64,000 bases of DNA, from the NCBI RefSeq assembly GCF_900112645.1, contig NZ_FOMO01000004.1, positions 1 to 64,000 of the forward strand, read 5' to 3'. A program made the translations under genes and the position numbers. The notes beneath the pieces were generated by a model. It was not told the origin of the DNA. It was given only the letters and a program-made list of their open reading frames with translations, and made no database searches. The DNA comes from Phytopseudomonas straminea (GTDB lineage Bacteria; Pseudomonadota; Gammaproteobacteria; Pseudomonadales; Pseudomonadaceae). How positions within the stretch are numbered: the first letter of the stretch is position 1; every line of letters starts with the position of its first letter. Positions 26,851-34,084 of this stretch are shown here, one piece after another.

Positions 26851-27543
26851 ATGCGCCTGGATCGTTTCCTCAGCAATTTCCCCCGTTTCAGCCGCCAGGA
26901 CAGCCGCCTGCTGATCAGCGCCGGTCGACTGCGCGTGGACGGCGAGGTCATCTCTGATCCACGCTTCGACATCCGCGACTTCCAGCGCGTGGAGCTGGAC
27001 GACGAACTGCTGCAGGCCGGGCGCAGCGCGCGCTACTGGATGCTGCACAAACCGGTCGGCGTGGTCAGCGCTACCGAGCATGACGAACACCGCACCGTGC
27101 TCGATCTGCTCGACGAGCCGGACAAGCGCGAGCTGCACCTGGCCGGGCGCCTGGACCTCAACACCAGCGGCCTGCTGCTGATCACCAATGACGGGCGCTG
27201 GTCGCGGCGCATCACCCAACCGCAGCAGCGCAAGCCCAAGGTCTATCACGTCACCACCGAACAGCCGATCACAGGCGAGTACGCCGAGGTCTTCGCCCGC
27301 GGCCTGTACTTCGCCTTCGAGAACCTCACCACCCTGCCTGCCGGGCTCGAGGTGCTGGGCAGCCACCACGCAAGGCTGACCCTGTTCGAGGGGCGCTACC
27401 ATCAGGTCAAGCGTATGTTCGGCCACTTTCGCAACCGCGTCGTCGCCCTGCACCGTGAACGCATGGGCGAGATCGTCCTCGACCCGCACCTGGCGCCCGG
27501 CCAGTACCGCGCCCTCACCGCCGCGGAAGTCGCCAGCGTCTGA
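26851..27543 (+). CDS. rsuA: 16S rRNA pseudouridine(516) synthase
   Basis: A 230-residue RNA modification enzyme. An N-terminal S4 RNA-binding domain (MRLDRFLSNFPRFSRQD) is followed by the pseudouridine synthase core with the catalytic aspartate in GRLDLNTSGLLLIT and the C-terminal GRYHQVKRMFG motif. Length and motifs fit RsuA, which modifies U516 of 16S rRNA; RluB/E/F-type relatives act on 23S rRNA and cannot be wholly excluded from motifs alone. It starts 3 nt after the CWC gene. Confidence 0.87.
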   Translation: MRLDRFLSNFPRFSRQDSRLLISAGRLRVDGEVISDPRFDIRDFQRVELDDELLQAGRSARYWMLHKPVGVVSATEHDEHRTVLDLLDEPDKRELHLAGRLDLNTSGLLLITNDGRWSRRITQPQQRKPKVYHVTTEQPITGEYAEVFARGLYFAFENLTTLPAGLEVLGSHHARLTLFEGRYHQVKRMFGHFRNRVVALHRERMGEIVLDPHLAPGQYRALTAAEVASV

Positions 27544-27885
27544 GCCGACAGGCGGTCGTGCGCAATCCTTTCAGCTGCCTTGCCAGCCCTTGGGGCCACT
27601 GCTTAACTCGAGAAAGGTAACGCCATGCCGCTGCATGGCAGCAGGCGCTACCGGGCCGCCACCGCGTGGCCAGCGGCACCCGCGAAAGGGGCTCCTGCCT
27701 GGTGAGAAGAACGTGCGCTCAAGCCGTTCGATTACAGCCCTGAAACCTGCGTCACCCCTCTAATCACAAGATCCTCCAGCCTGACATTGCTTTGTCATGT
27801 CCAGGCGTTTTCCTAGCTATCCGACTTGCCCGGTTTACGGTTCGCCGTCAGCCGCTTTCATCTTTTGCGCCAGGAGGAAATACAT
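27544..27885 (+). promoter_or_regulatory. Non-coding gap with a candidate phaG promoter
   Basis: No supportable gene in these 342 bases. TTGTCA at 27792-27797 and TAGCTA at 27814-27819, 16 nt apart, form a plausible sigma-70 promoter ahead of phaG with a 5' leader of about 60 nt. An imperfect repeat CCTGACAT...ATGTCCAGG overlaps the -35. Both are suggestions only. Confidence 0.4.
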
Positions 27886-28764
27886 ATGAAGCCAGCAATC
27901 GCTGTCGTCGATGTGCACAGGACGTACAAGGTACACACGGAGTTTCACGCCAACCCCCAGGCCCAGAAGACCATCATCCTGGTCAACGGCTCGCTGGCGA
28001 CCACCGCCTCGTTCGCGCAGACGGTCAAATACCTCGGCACCCGCTTCAACGTGGTGCTCTTCGACCAGCCCTACGCCGGCCAGTCTCGGGCGCACAACCG
28101 CAACGACCACTGCATCAGCAAGGAAGACGAAGCGGCGATCCTGCTCGACCTGATCGACCACTTCCAGGCCCAGTACGTGATGTCGTTTTCCTGGGGCGGC
28201 GTGGCCACCATGCTGGCCCTCACCAAACGCCCGCCTACCCTGGAAAAGGCCATTTTTGCCTCGTTCTCACCGATCCTCAACGAGCCGATGCTCGACTACC
28301 TGGGCCGCGCTCTGGTGTGCCTCAATCAGGAAGACGGCGACAAGGTCGGCCACCTGGTCAACGACACCATCGGCAAGCACCTGCCCTCGCTGTTCAAACG
28401 CTACAACCACAAGCACATCAGCCGCCTCAGCAACCACGAATACCGGCAAATGAATGCCCACGTACAGCAGGTGCTGCGCATGGAAGCCCACTGCCAACTG
28501 GATTGCCTGAGCGACATCGACATCCCGCTGCTGTTTATCAACGGCGAGCACGACGAATACACCTCCGCCGCCGACGCCCGCCTGATGGCCCAACACATCG
28601 ACGACTGCCACTTCGCCACGGTGAGCAACGCCGGCCACTTCATCGACATGGAACACAAAGGCGCCTGGCTGCAGACCCAGAATGCCCTGCTGGGCTTCCT
28701 GCAACACAGCACCACCAACAAACGCTTCACCGTCCACCCCGGCCTGCACGCCATGGCCGTATGA
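27886..28764 (+). CDS. phaG: PhaG, 3-hydroxyacyl-ACP thioesterase/transacylase
   Basis: An alpha/beta-hydrolase of 292 residues that links fatty acid synthesis to medium-chain polyhydroxyalkanoate production by releasing 3-hydroxyacyl groups from ACP. It matches P. putida PhaG as I remember it over long stretches (GSLATTASFAQTV, NVVLFDQPY, VMSFSWGG, NDTIGKHLPSLFKR) and more closely than the related rhamnolipid protein RhlA. The nucleophile elbow is SFSWGG; a late AGHFIDME holds the histidine. ATG 27886 is preceded by AGGAGGAAATACAT. A terminator follows. No pha synthase genes are nearby. Confidence 0.88.
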   Translation: MKPAIAVVDVHRTYKVHTEFHANPQAQKTIILVNGSLATTASFAQTVKYLGTRFNVVLFDQPYAGQSRAHNRNDHCISKEDEAAILLDLIDHFQAQYVMSFSWGGVATMLALTKRPPTLEKAIFASFSPILNEPMLDYLGRALVCLNQEDGDKVGHLVNDTIGKHLPSLFKRYNHKHISRLSNHEYRQMNAHVQQVLRMEAHCQLDCLSDIDIPLLFINGEHDEYTSAADARLMAQHIDDCHFATVSNAGHFIDMEHKGAWLQTQNALLGFLQHSTTNKRFTVHPGLHAMAV

Positions 28765-28778
28765 CGCGCAGCAGAGCC

Positions 28779-28827
28779 GCCCGCGTTGCCCCGGCCAACC
28801 ACCACCAGGCAACGCGGGCTTCATTTT
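28779..28827 (+). terminator. Terminator after phaG
   Basis: A perfect 12-bp stem (GCCCGCGTTGCC / GGCAACGCGGGC) is followed by TTCATTTT. It starts 14 nt after the phaG stop. Confidence 0.75.
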
Positions 28828-28859
28828 GCGGATGGATTCGGGTATAAAGGCGCCCTTAA

Positions 28860-28933
28860 GCGGGCTTCGTATAATGGCATTACCTGAGCTTCCCAAGCTC
28901 ATGACGAGGGTTCGATTCCCTTAGCCCGCTCCA
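28860..28933 (+). tRNA. tRNA-Gly (anticodon CCC)
   Basis: A complete 74-nt cloverleaf with encoded CCA: acceptor GCGGGCT/AGCCCGC, anticodon stem TGAGC/GCTCA with loop TTCCCAA (anticodon CCC), and T-arm GAGGG-TTCGATT-CCCTT. A -10 like TATAAA sits at 28843-28848. It reads GGG codons. A terminator follows within 11 nt, so it is monocistronic, and an accessory segment begins just beyond. Confidence 0.95.
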
Positions 28934-28943
28934 GATCTGAAAC

Positions 28944-28977
28944 AAAAAAGCCCGTCAGCGATGACGGGGCTTTTTTG
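28944..28977 (+). terminator. Terminator after tRNA-Gly
   Basis: AAAAAAGCCCGTCA / TGACGGGGCTTTTTT with one bulge and a GCGA loop, followed by a T-run. A classical bidirectional intrinsic terminator. Confidence 0.88.
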
Positions 28978-29155
28978 TTTCTGGCGTTTGGAGGGCTTGA
29001 CCGCGAGGGTTGGAGCCGGGAAAGATGGCGTTTTGCAATTCAGTGAAGATGGGCTAACCAAGAAAATAAATCTGAGAATCATCTAGCCGGCCTCCTCACT
29101 CCCGAGTAGGCGCAAAATTCAAAGTGCGAACATTGTCTTTTGCTGTGAGGAGGCC

Positions 29156-30172
29156 GTGAAGAAATTCTGTGGCATAGACCTGCACTCGAACAATAGCGTT
29201 GTGGTGATCACCGACGAAGCCGACCGGATTCTGCTTAGTCGGCGCTGCCCTAACGATCTGGCAAAAATCGTCCTGCTGCTCGAGCCTCATCGTACCGAGC
29301 TGGAGGGCGTGGTGGTCGAGTCCACCTACAACTGGTATTGGCTGGTCGATGGGCTGAAGGATGCCGGTTTCGACGTAAAGCTGGCCAATACTGTAGCGAT
29401 GAAACGCTATGACGCTTTGAAGCACTCCGATGATCAGGATGATGCGGCCTTTCTCGCACATCTGTTGAGGCTTGGGATTTTACCTACGGGTTACGTGCAT
29501 CCGCCGCAAGAGCGTGCACTGCGGGATCTGGCACGTAAACGCATTCAACTGGTGCGTAGCCGGACTCAACATGTGCTGGCAGTGGAAAACATCATGGCGC
29601 GTCAGCAGGGTAGCCGGCTCAGCAGCGCTGCCGTCAAGCGCCTGTCGAGCACCACAATAGATAACCTTGGCCTGCCCGATGATGTGGCTCTGGCGATCAG
29701 TGCCAATGTGGCCGTGATTGAAACACTCAACATTCAAATTGATTGCTTGGAACAGCGTCTGTTAGGCGGTGTGCGCCTGCGCCCAGAGTACGCTTTGCTG
29801 AAGTCAATGCCGGGCGTTGGTGAGGTTCTGGCGACCGTGATCATGCTGGAAACGGGAAGCATCGAGCGCTTTGCCGATGTCGGCAAGTTCGCCTCATATG
29901 CGCGCTGCGTGAATAGCGCCCATTATTCAAATGGCAAGAAAAAGGGTGAAGGCAACACGAAGAACGGCAATGCTTACCTGGTTTGGGCCTTTGTCGAAGC
30001 GGCTAACTTTGCGCGACGTTTTAACGAAGAAGCCAAACGCTTCTTCGACAAGAAGAAAGCAAAAACGAACAATGTGGTAGCCACCAAGGCATTGGCTCAC
30101 AAGCTGGCCCGAGCGAGCTATCACATCCTCAAGGAGAAACAGCCATTTGATGTGAGCCGCTGTTTCGCCTGA
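29156..30172 (+). CDS. IS110-family DEDD transposase
   Basis: A 338-residue recombinase. The N-terminal RuvC-like domain shows the first Asp in CGIDLHSNN, Glu in VVVESTYNWY and Asp in the DDQDDAAF segment. A coiled linker is followed by the C-terminal Transposase_20-type domain (LKSMPGVGEVLATVIMLETG, then YARCVNSAHYSNGKKKGEGN) with a possible catalytic serine. GTG 29156 is the start, with TGAGGAGG directly upstream. Length is normal and the frame intact, so the element may be active. It is related to RNA-guided IS110 recombinases. Confidence 0.92.
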   Translation: MKKFCGIDLHSNNSVVVITDEADRILLSRRCPNDLAKIVLLLEPHRTELEGVVVESTYNWYWLVDGLKDAGFDVKLANTVAMKRYDALKHSDDQDDAAFLAHLLRLGILPTGYVHPPQERALRDLARKRIQLVRSRTQHVLAVENIMARQQGSRLSSAAVKRLSSTTIDNLGLPDDVALAISANVAVIETLNIQIDCLEQRLLGGVRLRPEYALLKSMPGVGEVLATVIMLETGSIERFADVGKFASYARCVNSAHYSNGKKKGEGNTKNGNAYLVWAFVEAANFARRFNEEAKRFFDKKKAKTNNVVATKALAHKLARASYHILKEKQPFDVSRCFA

Positions 30173-30559
30173 GGCGAGTGAAGGTGGTAGCAGGTCAGCC
30201 GGAAAGGGGACTGGATGCTAGCCAGCGAGTCTGAGTGGAGGCCTGCTGCCACCGCCTGAGTGTGTTGTACCCGAGTCGCCTGCCAAGTGAGCCAGAAGAG
30301 ACTGGACGTGTAGTTTTTATACGAGCCATAGTTCTGTGAAACGGTTTGGACACATTGGCGGCACCAACGTTTCTCTGGGGCGGGCTTCCCGCCAGGGCGG
30401 CGCTGAGCGTTAGCTGCCGCTTGATCCATATGGGTGACTGGCGCGACTCGATCGCAGCCAAGAACGAGGAAACGGACTCGACCGGATCAACCCATCAGGT
30501 TCGACGCTGGAAAACTCTGCTCTTAAAAAGCAGAGCGGGTGGCTTTGAGTCTTGACGCA
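30173..30559 (+). ncRNA. Candidate guide (bridge/seek) RNA region of the IS element
   Basis: The stretch between the transposase stop and the right inverted repeat has no gene but strong RNA structure. GGTGGTAGCAGG at 30183-30194 pairs with CCTGCTGCCACC at 30242-30253, enclosing CTGG/CCAG at 30211-30225, and CTCTGCT/AGCAGAG forms a hairpin at 30515-30535. In IS1111 elements the guide RNA is encoded in this position. RNA ends are not determined. Confidence 0.45.
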
Positions 30560-30575
30560 GGGCCGGCTAATGGGT

Positions 30576-30603
30576 GTCCCCTTTTCTCAGTCCCCTTTTC
30601 TCA
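30576..30603. repeat. 14-bp tandem duplication at the IS right flank
   Basis: GTCCCCTTTTCTCA occurs twice head-to-tail at 30576-30589 and 30590-30603, immediately outside the right inverted repeat. The stretch 30604-30680 after it is AT-rich and holds only the presumed promoter of the next gene. Confidence 0.7.
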
Positions 30604-30680
30604 AAATGGAAAAACCATTTCCCATCAAAAAATATTTTCAACTCGTACACGCACTTAAATAGTAGCTAAAAGGTCATTAA

Positions 30681-32012
30681 ATGAAGCCTCAAAATAATGA
30701 TTTTGGATACATCTGCCCATTCACGGGGAGCATAGTTTACTTACAGGAAGGCCGAGCTTTTCTAGCTATTTTCGATATGCTTCTTGAGCTCTCCGAGACA
30801 TCGGAACGAGTGTGGCGATTGAGTGATGATGTGACGTTTGTTTACTCAAGAAAAAATGGTGACATAGGCATAAACTGCGGTTCGGATTTTTTTTATGAAC
30901 TCATTGGTGACAGTGTGTTTTCAGTTCAACCAGACACATGGGATAAATTCGGCAATGGCCGCTGTGGTGAATATTTCTTGGAGTATGATCCAACAGACTC
31001 CACCCGCATAGTTAATCAAATTAAGAACGCTAGTGATTCGCTGGTTGCTGAGTATATAGGCGCAGGACTCACCTATATAGGCGAGTGGAAAAAGCAGTTA
31101 TTATTCAGAGCAACTGGAGTAGGTGTTATCACATTAGACACGAATGGTAATTGGCGCACACTTTTTTCTCCAACTATGTCCAGAGCCAAATATGCAAAAA
31201 TTTTAGGCGATCATATTTTAGTTTTTGGCAATGAAACTAATCGCAAAGCGTGTTGTGAAATTTTCGACCTAGTGGCCAAAAAAGCTATTGGCATTTTCAC
31301 TTTTGATCACCACCCAGGATATACATCAGACATTTATAGACATGAAAAAGGATGGTACTTCCAATGGGGAAGTACGCTCTTCCACTTTAACGGAGAAGTT
31401 GTCGAACAGGTATTACCGGGACGTACCATTGGAGGATTCTATCTCAACGCGCAGGGGATCTGTATTTTTTTCGAGGATGAAAGCGCAGTACGCCTCTATG
31501 ATCATGAGCTGAAGCACGTACGTGATGAAATAGCTATTCCATTGCCAGAATATTCCTTTAGCTCTCTTCATGCAGAAAAAGGAAAAATGGTCGGTTACTT
31601 GCGTGCTCCCAGCCACGACAGGCGACTAATCTACGCTTTAACTTTGACCATCCGTCACAACGGCTGCCCACGCCTAGAACTAGAGCAACCACTATTTCAG
31701 GTTGAGAAGCGTGAGCACGGAGAGGTTTTCGACTTATTAATTAACTTCTCTGGAGAGGCCGCTTTTTCTAAGCTATTACGCCAATCGTTGGCTGCTCTTG
31801 ATGACGGACTCATTCAATACTATGCCCGTGAAAACAATCCTGATGCGGCCCGGTTCAGTGGATGCATTGAACTGCACTTCGGCGGGCCGCTTAGTAATGA
31901 GGAAAAAGAGCTTTTACAACATGGCTGTCAACGCATTTACGAATTGGTACTCGGCCGTGAAGCCCCATCCACAGGAAAGTCCTACAGCTTTCATCTGATA
32001 TTCTCCGAGTGA
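30681..32012 (+). CDS. AT-rich orphan gene, unknown function
   Basis: A 443-residue protein I do not recognise. No signal peptide or clear membrane segment is visible. The middle has recurring beta-hairpin-like stretches (ILGDHILVFGNETN, GWYFQWGSTLFHFNGEVVEQ, GICIFFEDESAVRLYDHELK), suggesting a beta-propeller; the end (KELLQHGCQRIYELVLGR) reads as helical. Base composition is clearly more AT-rich than neighbouring genes and codon use is unlike the core genome, indicating recent transfer. It starts at ATG 30681 with AAAGG upstream and lies between an IS element and a toxin-antitoxin pair. An orphan immunity protein or surface-polymer protein is conceivable but unsupported. Confidence 0.75.
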   Translation: MKPQNNDFGYICPFTGSIVYLQEGRAFLAIFDMLLELSETSERVWRLSDDVTFVYSRKNGDIGINCGSDFFYELIGDSVFSVQPDTWDKFGNGRCGEYFLEYDPTDSTRIVNQIKNASDSLVAEYIGAGLTYIGEWKKQLLFRATGVGVITLDTNGNWRTLFSPTMSRAKYAKILGDHILVFGNETNRKACCEIFDLVAKKAIGIFTFDHHPGYTSDIYRHEKGWYFQWGSTLFHFNGEVVEQVLPGRTIGGFYLNAQGICIFFEDESAVRLYDHELKHVRDEIAIPLPEYSFSSLHAEKGKMVGYLRAPSHDRRLIYALTLTIRHNGCPRLELEQPLFQVEKREHGEVFDLLINFSGEAAFSKLLRQSLAALDDGLIQYYARENNPDAARFSGCIELHFGGPLSNEEKELLQHGCQRIYELVLGREAPSTGKSYSFHLIFSE

Positions 32013-32070
32013 ATTTCTGGATGCCAAGAGTCAAAAAAGAAGTACAGATTCATTTAGCGCCCAAAGACTG

Positions 32071-32358
32071 CTAGCCAGACAGCGCCTGAATAACGTGTTT
32101 AGGATCGTTATAAATGGCACGCAGCAACGCCTTGGCCGGGCCGGTGGGTTCGCGGCGGCCTTGTTCCCAGTTGCGCAAGGTGCCGAGCTGTACGTCGATC
32201 ATGGCCGCGAACTTGGCTTGGGTAAGGCCAGTGGCCTTGCGGATCTCTTTCACCTGCAGGGCGTCCACGGTGAATTCTCGGGATGGCTGCCGTTCGCCGC
32301 GGTGAATTTCGTCCATTTGCTGGACGCTTTCCAGCAGCTCGTCGAAGAACTTGCTCAT
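32071..32358 (-). CDS. XRE-family antitoxin (HigA/NadS-like)
   Basis: A 95-residue helix-turn-helix protein. The DNA-binding region is KEIRKATGLTQAKFAAMIDV followed by LGTLRNWEQGRREPTGPA, typical of NadS/HigA antitoxins. ATG 32358 was preferred to the longer start at 32373 because GGAGGTAATCACC lies directly before it. It starts 5 nt after the toxin stop, giving the toxin-first order of HigBA-type systems. It should bind the toxin and repress the shared promoter. Confidence 0.88.
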   Translation of the reverse strand: MSKFFDELLESVQQMDEIHRGERQPSREFTVDALQVKEIRKATGLTQAKFAAMIDVQLGTLRNWEQGRREPTGPAKALLRAIYNDPKHVIQALSG

Positions 32359-32363
32359 GGTGA

Positions 32364-32678
32364 TTACCTCCACCGCTCTATGATTTGCTTGAGCGCCCTG
32401 CGCTCGTCTGCCGACAGATCGTCCTTCTCGTTCTTGGGGTAGATCAGCAACAAGGCGATCTGCGACGCCGACGTGAAGTGGTAATAAATCACTCTGGATC
32501 CACCGCGCTTGCCGTGGCCACTGGAAGCAACCCGCACTTTGCGAATACCGCCCGTGCCTTCGATCACATCGCCCAAATCCGGGCGCTCCGCCAAGGCGCG
32601 CTGAAACGTGGCGTAGCTGTCGTCTGCCAACAGCTCTTTCAAGCGCCTAGTGAACACCGGGGTCTCGATAAAGATCAT
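32364..32678 (-). CDS. RelE/ParE superfamily toxin (HigB-like)
   Basis: A 104-residue toxin beginning MIFIETPVFTRRLKELL. The conserved core RKVRVASSGHGKRGGSRVIY and the YPKNEKDDLS segment fit the RelE/HigB group of ribosome-dependent mRNA nucleases, although the cleavage mode is not provable from sequence. ATG 32678 was chosen because the longer frame runs over a non-coding area. It is transcribed with the antitoxin and forms part of the accessory segment. Confidence 0.86.
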   Translation of the reverse strand: MIFIETPVFTRRLKELLADDSYATFQRALAERPDLGDVIEGTGGIRKVRVASSGHGKRGGSRVIYYHFTSASQIALLLIYPKNEKDDLSADERRALKQIIERWR

Positions 32679-32983
32679 GCGCAATAGTACGCCAATGGCG
32701 TATCTCCCTTCAATTGGCTGCCGGGCGGTAGCTGCGTGATAACCCTTTTGCAGCCTAGCCACCCCCGAGCATTCCGGTGCCGAAACCGCTGCAGCGCGGC
32801 CACAGCGGAAAGCGTGTAAAATCCGCGCGCACACGAGTACGGCAGGGGCGTTGCGTGAGCTGAAGAAGGGTTCGAATCCCTTACTTACCTTCCCCACCAA
32901 AGCCCCGCCCTCGCAGAGTTTTTCGCGCCCCTCTGGCCCAACGGCAAAACCCGCACACCACGGTAAAAACGGACAACAAGACG
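32679..32983. other. Non-coding gap with a tRNA T-arm-like remnant
   Basis: No gene supported. AAGGGTTCGAATCCCTTA at 32866-32883 is a perfect 5-bp T-arm with a canonical loop and matches 16 of 18 bases of the tRNA-Gly T-arm at 28906-28923. The flanking sequence cannot complete a cloverleaf, although CCACCA occurs nearby. It may mark the far end of the accessory segment. The remainder presumably holds the toxin and binding-protein promoters. Confidence 0.4.
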
Positions 32984-34084
32984 ATGAGCAAGCAACGCGC
33001 TTACCCGCTAGTAGTAATGGTTATCGCTTTTCTTTTTTCTAGCCTTTGTCACGCCGGGCAGGTGGTCGATGTGCTGGGCCGAAGCGTGACGGTGGCGTTG
33101 CCGGCCAAGCGGGTGGTGCTGGGGTTCAACTTCGAGGATTACGCGGCGGTCGGTGGCGAGAAGGCGTTCGATTCGGTGGTGGGGATTTCCCGTGGCGCCT
33201 GGGAGCGCAAGGTGCCGACGATCTGGAAGCGCTATGTAGAGCATTACCCGCGGCTGAACACCCTGGCCGATGTTGGTGAGGTGGAAACCCAGAGTTTTTC
33301 GGTCGAGAAGGTGCTGAGCCTGGAGCCGGATCTGCTGGTGCTAACCGATTGGCAATTCCAGGCGCTGCCCGATGAGGTGGCGCGGCTGGAGAAGGCCGGC
33401 GTGCCGGTGCTGGTGATCGACTACAACGCCCAGACCCTCGAACGCCATGTGCAGTCCACCCTACTGCTCGGCGAAGTGACCGGCCAGCAGGCCCGCGCCC
33501 GTGAGCTGGCGGACCTGTACAGCGAGGCGGTCAAGGATATCGAGTCGCGCATTGCCAAGGCCAACAAGTCCAAGCCGCGCATCTATATCGAGTTCGGCAA
33601 CAAGGGCCCGGCCGAATACTCCTTCACCTACGGCAAGAACATGTGGGGCGCCATGGCAATTGCGGTCGGTGGCGACAATATCGCCGCGCCGTACGTGCGC
33701 GACTGGGGCCAGATCAACCCGGAGCAGGTGCTGGTCGCGCGCCCCGAGGTGATCATCATTTCCGGCCGTGAAGACAACACCAACCCCACCGCCCTGTCCA
33801 TGGGCCCAGGCGTGGACGCAGCCACGGCGCGCAAACAGCTGCAGGCCTTCGCCGCACGACCGGGCTGGTCGGAACTGCCGGCGATTCGTGATGGTCGCTT
33901 GTACGGCGTTTACCAAGGCGCGTCGCGCAGCCTGGGCGACTTCACCATGCTGCAGTTCATCGCCAAGCAGCTGTACCCGGATCTGTTCGCCGACCTCGAC
34001 CCGATGGCCAATTACCAGAATTACTACCGCAAGTACCTGCCGATTCCGTTAGAGGGCACCTATGCCATCAGCGCCCATGAATAA
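32984..34084 (+). CDS. Iron-complex ABC transporter binding protein (FecB/BtuF-type)
   Basis: A 366-residue periplasmic binding protein with a signal peptide (hydrophobic core VVMVIAFLFSSL, cleavage after CHA). The type III binding fold is visible: VVDVLGRSVTVALPAKRVVL near the start, then EKVLSLEPDLLVLTDWQF and INPEQVLVARPEVIIISG. This family binds ferric siderophores, haem or cobalamin; the adjacent TonB receptor gene points to an iron chelate. No strong ribosome-binding site precedes ATG 32984. It overlaps the permease gene. Confidence 0.85.
   Translation: MSKQRAYPLVVMVIAFLFSSLCHAGQVVDVLGRSVTVALPAKRVVLGFNFEDYAAVGGEKAFDSVVGISRGAWERKVPTIWKRYVEHYPRLNTLADVGEVETQSFSVEKVLSLEPDLLVLTDWQFQALPDEVARLEKAGVPVLVIDYNAQTLERHVQSTLLLGEVTGQQARARELADLYSEAVKDIESRIAKANKSKPRIYIEFGNKGPAEYSFTYGKNMWGAMAIAVGGDNIAAPYVRDWGQINPEQVLVARPEVIIISGREDNTNPTALSMGPGVDAATARKQLQAFAARPGWSELPAIRDGRLYGVYQGASRSLGDFTMLQFIAKQLYPDLFADLDPMANYQNYYRKYLPIPLEGTYAISAHE

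Larger units (their letters stand above)
29077..30576 (+). mobile_element. IS110-family (IS1111-like) insertion sequence
   Basis: Boundaries are estimated from a sub-terminal inverted repeat: TAGCCGGCCT at 29084-29093 and, reverse-complemented, TAGCCGGCCC at 30560-30569. It holds one DEDD transposase gene and a long (about 390-nt) structured region after it. Short sub-terminal repeats and a long 3' non-coding part fit the IS1111 group. No target duplication is expected for this family, so ends may be off by several bases. Confidence 0.65.

Noticed and set aside
27625..27705. A 26-codon ORF between rsuA and phaG
   Set aside because: Weak ribosome-binding site, no recognisable sequence and no comparison available.
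27779..27805. A lux-box-like CCTG...CAGG repeat upstream of phaG
   Set aside because: Arm spacing (18 nt) and sequence do not fit the 20-bp lux box; no LuxR-type gene is nearby.
27886..28764. Identification as rhamnolipid gene rhlA
   Set aside because: Long identical stretches fit PhaG better, and no rhlB follows.
32845..32897. A complete tRNA gene
   Set aside because: Only the T-arm is convincing; no D-arm, anticodon arm or matching acceptor stem can be drawn.
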